Of a stretch of DNA of 64,000 nucleotides, positions 58,646-64,000 are shown piece after piece. The stretch comes from Lentinus brumalis. Taxonomy: Eukaryota; Basidiomycota; Agaricomycetes; Polyporales; Polyporaceae. The stretch's first letter is position 1, and every line of letters starts with the position of its first letter. Below the pieces are notes generated by a model. It worked only from the letters and a program-made list of their open reading frames with translations. It was not told where the DNA came from and ran no database searches. The translations under genes were made by a program, and so were the position numbers. The stretch is taken from assembly GCA_001792895.1 (NCBI GenBank), contig MARA01000019.1, positions 372,001-436,000 of the forward strand, in the 5' to 3' direction.

Positions 58646-60774
58646 CTAAACCTTGATGTCAATCACAGACGTGTTACTGGAGCTGTGAATATACAACCGA
58701 GGGGCAACCTAAGCACCGGAGAGTCAGTATCCTCGTAAGCTGGCAAGAATGAAGGCACGCTAACCGGAGCAGCCGGACGGCTGGTAGCCTTCGGTAGGGA
58801 GGCGAGCTCGATAGCAACATCGACCACATTGCTCGTGTTCCCCACCGAGTGCTCTGTATTCGGGTCACCCAAGCGACGGGGGCTTCGGAGGTTCAAACTT
58901 CGTCGGGAGAAGACGAGACGCAAGTGCTGTCAGCAGACAGGTTGAGAAGCAACGGCACGGTTTGCTCACGCAGCTAGGACTGAGTTCGCGTATACTAGGC
59001 TTTTGGATCAGTATCGGCCTCGCGCTTTATCATGAGTTCCGATCTCACCTTTCACCACCACCAGTACGAGAGCGGAGTAACGCATATCGGTCGGTGAAGA
59101 TTTCGACTTCGTGCGACAGTGAGTGACAGAGTGTCTGAGCGCTGGCATGAGGAGCAGACTCACAAAGGCGAAGGCGAGGATGTTGAAGACGCTGATATAG
59201 CGTTGTCAGTTGCACACTCCATGGATCACAGAGTCCCAACTGGGAGCTCACTCCGTCATCAAGCCTGTCCGCGCGTCCACATCAGCGAGCACCATCAGGC
59301 TAGAAACAATCCTCCCGCGCACCAGTACAAATAGCGTATGCAATCAGAGCGTCCAGCTTCGAGTTGGTGCTAGCGGAAGGAAGAGATTAGTGCGCGAGCG
59401 TCGTCCACTCTGATGCGCGAGAGTGCTGGCTTACCTATGGAACGCTGTCCGCCGTCGCCGGAGGGCGACAATCAGAATGATAGTGAGGACGGTGTCGAGA
59501 CCTAGTGCAACACAGAGCGCGGCCGATATCAACCACTGTGAATTATTGAATTGTCAGCAGGAACCCCACTTGGCATGCTCGGGATGCTCACCGTGTCCCT
59601 GACGAACTCTATCCAGTTAGAGGTCTGGAATCTAGTCGAGACACATAGGAAGTTCAGTTAGAGTCCGTGAATTGGCCGTGGCAGTCCTGCTTACGCTTTA
59701 ACAGCCGCTGCAACGGAAAATCCTGCATCATCATAATTTGAGCGTGTGCATCTGGGATGGGCGGACCACAGGACCGACCTAGCATGGCCAGCATAATCGG
59801 GATGATCTTCTAGCGTGATCAGTATGGTGCCGCGGTCGTCTCGTAAAGCTTCTCGACTCACAGTTGCAGCAATCATATATCGGTATTGATGGTGAACTGA
59901 GCCACCGTTCTCGCAATCAGCCCCAACATCGCAGTGTCACTATATAGAGACGTACTCTTGTACACACGGTATGCGAAAAATCTGGAGGTGAGTCAGTATT
60001 GTTAGGCGAGGCTGTACAATAGAAAGCGCGTACCCTTGACACAGCACAATTTCCAGCCCCTACAGTGCGTACAGTCGGTGAACTGACTCTGAGTCTTGGG
60101 GAAGCACTGCCAGTGACGTACCGTTAAGCCTGGTAAGAGCTTCCCAGCCCGACTCAGCCTTCTCGACCATGTTCGTTGAAGGTGACACTCACGCTGTACG
60201 CCCTGTGCATGGCGGGAGTTGAGACAAGCGTGCGATGAACGTGCGAGCAAATACAGGGACGTACCAGGTCGCGTCGAAAAGCTTCTCCGGTTTGAAGAAG
60301 TCCGATACGAGTCCGCCATAGCTGAGTGGGGAAGATGTAAGCATACATAGATCCTGAGAAGGACGTCATGGAATACCAGATGACCATGAGATCAACGGAG
60401 TGGAAGGTGTCGATAAGCCTAGATGCCGTGAGGATCAGTCTGCCACGCAGTGGGTGGAACAGGTTGATCGAGGAACGTACAAAATGAGGATCACCTGGCG
60501 ATATGATCAGACAGCTTCACAGAGAGCTCAGATAGCACACTCACGTAGCATTTCAAATAGACGTGGTCGCGGACGTAGGTCCGCAAGTAGTGATAACCCT
60601 GATGCAATGAGAACCCATGAAGCCTGTCGAGCGACGGGAATCAGCATGAGATACCGAGTCGACCGTTGGTGCCTACATTAGGGCAAAGAAGATCCCAATT
60701 AGCAATGCGCCATACGTGCTCGGGACCGCAGGAAGGATGAGGAGTGGGACCAAGGGGTTCACGGACGTGCTCAT
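58646..60774 (-). CDS. DUF6534 multi-pass membrane protein, copy F
   Basis: Second-subgroup DUF6534 gene, in tandem with copy E. ATG at 60774 starts MSTSVNPLVPLLILPAVPST, followed by YGALLIGIFFALM. Exon 2 reads LHGFSLHQGYHYLRTYVRDH, a divergent form of the LYG-xx-HQTYRYFRLYP block, then VYLKCY. DTFHSVDLMVIWYSM near 60390 is the next family hallmark. The C-terminal exon LNLRSPRRLGDPNTEHSVGN (near 58890) is joined across an intron to VAPRLYIHSSSNTSVIDIKV with TAG at 58646; VIDIK matches copy D. Several middle exons (60200-58950) were not fully resolved. Function is unknown. Confidence 0.68.
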
Positions 60775-63303
60775 CCTGTGCTCTTCGGTCTGTCGGGGGT
60801 ATCCGTTTGAGAGATGCTATATATCTGATTGTAGCTCAGTCTTCGCGTTGCTACCTGGCGGCGCCTGAATCAGGGTCCACATGGCGCGCTATGAGTAGAG
60901 CGCGGCATCAGGGAAGATGATACGTAGCGACACACCGTGGCCGGCCCTCGGCCGAATTCCCTCCTCCAGGTCCACAGTGGGCCCAAGCAAAGACCGTACC
61001 GGCTTGTCATATAGCAAGGCATAACGCTACAGCAACAACAGGTCAGCTATTAAGTAATGCCACCATAAAAGGCTGCCTCAAAATCTCCGGTCCAGTGAAT
61101 TTACGCGCTTGACTGAAGCATCCAGAGGAAGTTATGTGCTGCGCAACTGCTTCAGCTATTCGAATCAAGTGGCGTCCCAAATCAGCCGCCCTGCTAGCAG
61201 TTACGGCGTCGCGCCGACAGAAAAAATTCCGAACAGATGGGATGAAAAGGAACCGGGAGGGACTGGTCGTCCCGCCCAGAAGCTGTGTAGAGACTTCTAG
61301 ACGTTCGTACGTCAGTGGACCGGAGACGACTCCCGGGGTAAGTACTCGCCGTATGCTGTCGGTGATTTCGCAAGCAATTATAGTCATGTCGACGGTAGTC
61401 TGAGACGCGACTTGCGACCACGGTAATTTGAAGAAAATAACGAATAAGTCGCAAGAAGCCAGTTCCAAGACTGATTATGAGACTCTGGCCAGGGTATTGG
61501 CGATGAGACGCGTTGGCAAGAGTTATAGCATTGGGCAAGGAAGAGACAGGCTAGGGCCGACCGAGTCCTCGAGGATACAGTCGCGGGGTCTAGCGGTGAC
61601 CGGCCCGGGCAGCCAGCGCTACGCGCGACTCGCAACAGTTCAAGTTGGTGGGACCTGACAACTTTTCCTTTGCCTCGTCCTCTTCACGACGTACCACGTA
61701 AGTTCATAATGCTTGACTTGTGTGGGATTTTTTTGCTCAAACTATCTGACAGACAGAGAATGGACGCGCTGTGGACCGCTTACACACTGTTGCTGAACAG
61801 ATACCGGATCGATATCATCCTAGATTCGCGCCTCTGGACGGCCTGAGCCATCATCCCGCTATGGTACGCAGCTGGACCCTCGCAACCGCTGAGGACAATG
61901 GTCGGCCCGCTTGTCCTCCAGGACTTTCGCCCTATCACGGTATGTACATAGCCGTGGTGCATCGCGCTATATGCTGGGCTCATGAATGCAATCACCATTA
62001 TCGCAGGAAGTATCATTCCAAAGGTGACGCCGCACCCGGATTCTCCTGGTCCACATGACACCAGGAGTTGGAGATTTTGTGTGTTCGTACTTCGGTACTC
62101 CCATGCTTCCATCCCTACTTCTTCGCTTCCTAGAGATCCCCCCTTTGAAGAATTCGCGACCCTGTTGAACTCTGACCCATATCGCAGGATACCAGGCTGG
62201 CAGGAGTTAGGACGCCGGGTTCATCTCGCGAACACTCAGGACGTCTGTTCCTCTCGCCACGCAGCGGCTGTCTGACTTCGACTCGGATCACGGATCCCGA
62301 AATCTCTGACAGTAACGGCTTATCCGCAGGCAAGACGGTCCGTAGCAAGTTGCGGGCTCTCGACGGCTCTCTCGGTCTATTTTTCTCCTCCGGAAGTAGG
62401 GTGCTCGATGCCTACGCGTTCACATTCGGTAGCAGCAACAAGCGGCACCTCGGGACGACAACCTCGGCGACCTCGTCGCAACCAGTCAAGTTTGGGACCT
62501 GCATCCAAGATAAGCAACGTCATCGCTGCTCGGGCAGGACTTTCCGCTCTTCGAAGTTCGACTCCAGATACTTGATTCGACCTTCGAGGCTGTCTCACTT
62601 CCTTCTTGCATACCAGCGCAAAGTTCGGAGCGATCGAAGTTGCTCTATCTCGGAAGTCAGGCGTTTCACAGTCCCTCGTCTCTGCAGTTCGGTTGCGACA
62701 TATCCATTCAACAGGTCGATCTGGTGATTCCTCCTCCGAGCGTATCAAGTAAAACCTCGTCCGGCCTCATCCATCCCCCCGCAAGTCAGCAAAGGCAAGA
62801 GGACTCGGCAGATAAATAATCAAGACCTGGTACCGTCGACGCAGACATCGCAGGCCAGTGACGACGTCCTCTCACCGTTCGATTGTTGCTGACGTCCCTT
62901 CCACAGCAACCCCGGGGAGAATTGTCGCGGGTCCAAGTTCGCTCGCACTCAAGATTGCCCCAAGATGAGAATTGCTAAGATACGGATCCGACTTCTGCCT
63001 TTCCTACTAGTTCCGTCGAACTCCGTCTCGTACGCCTGGGCTGTCCGTGTATTAGCAACGTCTTTACTTCGGACCGCTAGCCGCTCCACGGTGGACCCCA
63101 CGGAACGCTGAGCCGCACTGGACCTGGTGTTCATTGGGAGGGACGTCGTGCAGTGCGAGAAAGTAATATGGTCAGAGACAGCCCTCTGTATGGCAGTAGG
63201 TCTACAACTGTACAAGCGCGTGTCATTACCGTCTCGGATAACGTCAGATTTTAAGTCATGAATGCGTACAGGACGGGCTAGCCAAATTGACAAGTAAAAG
63301 AAG
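60775..63303. other. 2.5-kb gene-poor region
   Basis: No gene is supported. The minus strand holds short hydrophobic stretches (for example FGMILPAIMVIAFMSPAYSA near 61980) and, at 61043-61468, a frame with TVDMTIIACEITDSIRRVLT; the plus strand has a 97-residue frame from ATG 61982. None has a recognised motif or a clear exon chain. It may be degraded gene or transposon sequence. Confidence 0.35.
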
Positions 63304-63753
63304 TCAATCACCGGCACGCATGACTGGACCGTTTCCTGCCCGGGGATCTGTCCCGCGCAGGCTGGCATCCTTCCCTTCGGAGGGCCAGATCTGCGTGGTG
63401 CCGCCGAGCGGAAGAGTGCTCCGCCAGCCGAACGCGGTGCCGACTGCAGTGGTTTTCGCGGTGGAGGGCCCGCTCGAGCGGAAAGAAGAGAGCATGAACG
63501 ACATGAAGGGAGTACCAGCAGACTGCGAGGAGACTGCGGTACCGAGAGCCATGCGCCAGATGATGAGTTTCGGGGCGATCGACGTGAGTTTGCCCGTTGA
63601 AGGAATGCACCGTCCAGGACCCAATGGGCGCGGTAATGGGGAAATGCAGCGAGAGTATGCGGACGACGAGGGGGATGTAGATGATTGCGCAGAGAGATAG
63701 AGCGCGGAGGACTCAATAATAACAGCGCTGATCGCGTTGTAGTGTATGTTCAC
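63304..63753 (-). pseudogene. Decayed C-terminal fragment of a fungal multi-pass membrane protein
   Basis: The minus strand encodes YNAISAVIIESSALY, then in another frame CAIIYIPLVVRILSLHFPIT (63680-63630), then again in the first frame LTSIAPKLIIWRMALGTAVS and a polar Ser/Thr-rich tail ending in TGA at 63304. Helix, helix, then a xxAPKLIIWRMALG-like last segment and a polar tail is the pattern seen at the end of basidiomycete seven-helix proteins of the DUF6533/DUF6534 type. The two opposite frame changes suggest compensating indels, or an unrecognised splice. Sequence upstream to 64000 does not give the expected N-terminal helices, so the fragment is probably dead. Confidence 0.45.
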
Positions 63754-64000
63754 GCCTCGGCGGACCCGAGGACGCTCATGGCGCGCTGCTGGTGTCAGAT
63801 GCGGCCGGCATAAAGAGCGTGCGGACGAGGTTGCGAGAGAGGAGACGCGGTCTGGTAGTTGATGACGGACGCCTGATTGAGATATACGATGCGCTTTACG
63901 GTCTTGGCGAGGTGCCGTTCCCGGTCGCTGACAGCGTCATAGACGTCTTGAAAGTTATGTAGGGACTGTGTAGCCTCCCCAGACAATCAAGAGCCGGTAT
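63754..64000. other. Right edge, no supported gene
   Basis: A minus-strand frame from about 63986 (MSGEATQSLHNFQDVYDAVS) has no recognised family. It may be unrelated to the fragment downstream of it, or part of a gene cut by the window edge. Confidence 0.3.

Overview
The window is nuclear DNA from a filamentous basidiomycete, probably a wood-decay or litter agaricomycete. Genes are cut by many 50-70 nt GT-AG introns. There is a family-5 cellulase with an N-terminal fungal cellulose-binding module, and the DUF6534 membrane-protein family, typical of Agaricomycetes, is present six times. No bacterial-style operons, tRNA, rRNA or CRISPR were seen.

Layout. 1-8017 (-): a large reducing polyketide synthase, KS-AT-DH-KR-ACP-R, whose 3' end lies beyond the left edge. 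It carries an apparent one-base deletion inside the DH active-site motif. 9326-19604: a GMC oxidoreductase flanked by two inverted DUF6534 genes; the GMC-DUF6534 interval holds a nested mobile-element structure, including a 468-bp hAT-like MITE with a perfect 8-bp target duplication. 22497-24688 (-): a third DUF6534 gene. 27662-34458: general-function genes (Mediator subunit Med25, a PITH-domain protein, a GNAT acetyltransferase). 32950-40425 (+): three apparently non-coding transcription units with similar TATA promoters, whose introns contain ten box C/D snoRNA-like cores. 42156-43749 (+): GH5 endoglucanase. 44200-46434 (-): a fourth DUF6534 gene. 47664-54678: an MFS exporter, an alpha/beta hydrolase and a cytochrome P450. 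55342-60774 (-): two more DUF6534 genes. 60.8-64 kb: mostly decayed sequence with a broken membrane-protein fragment.

How it may work together. The synthase, GMC oxidoreductase, P450, hydrolase and exporter are the usual parts of a secondary-metabolite locus: a reductively released polyketide aldehyde or alcohol could be oxidised, hydrolysed and exported. Here these genes are spread over more than 50 kb and interrupted by general-function genes, so one co-regulated pathway is only an inference. The least expected content is the cluster of intron-encoded snoRNA candidates at 33-40 kb. They were recognised by C/D boxes and by a consistent position relative to the splice sites, and they seem not to be explained by any protein gene.
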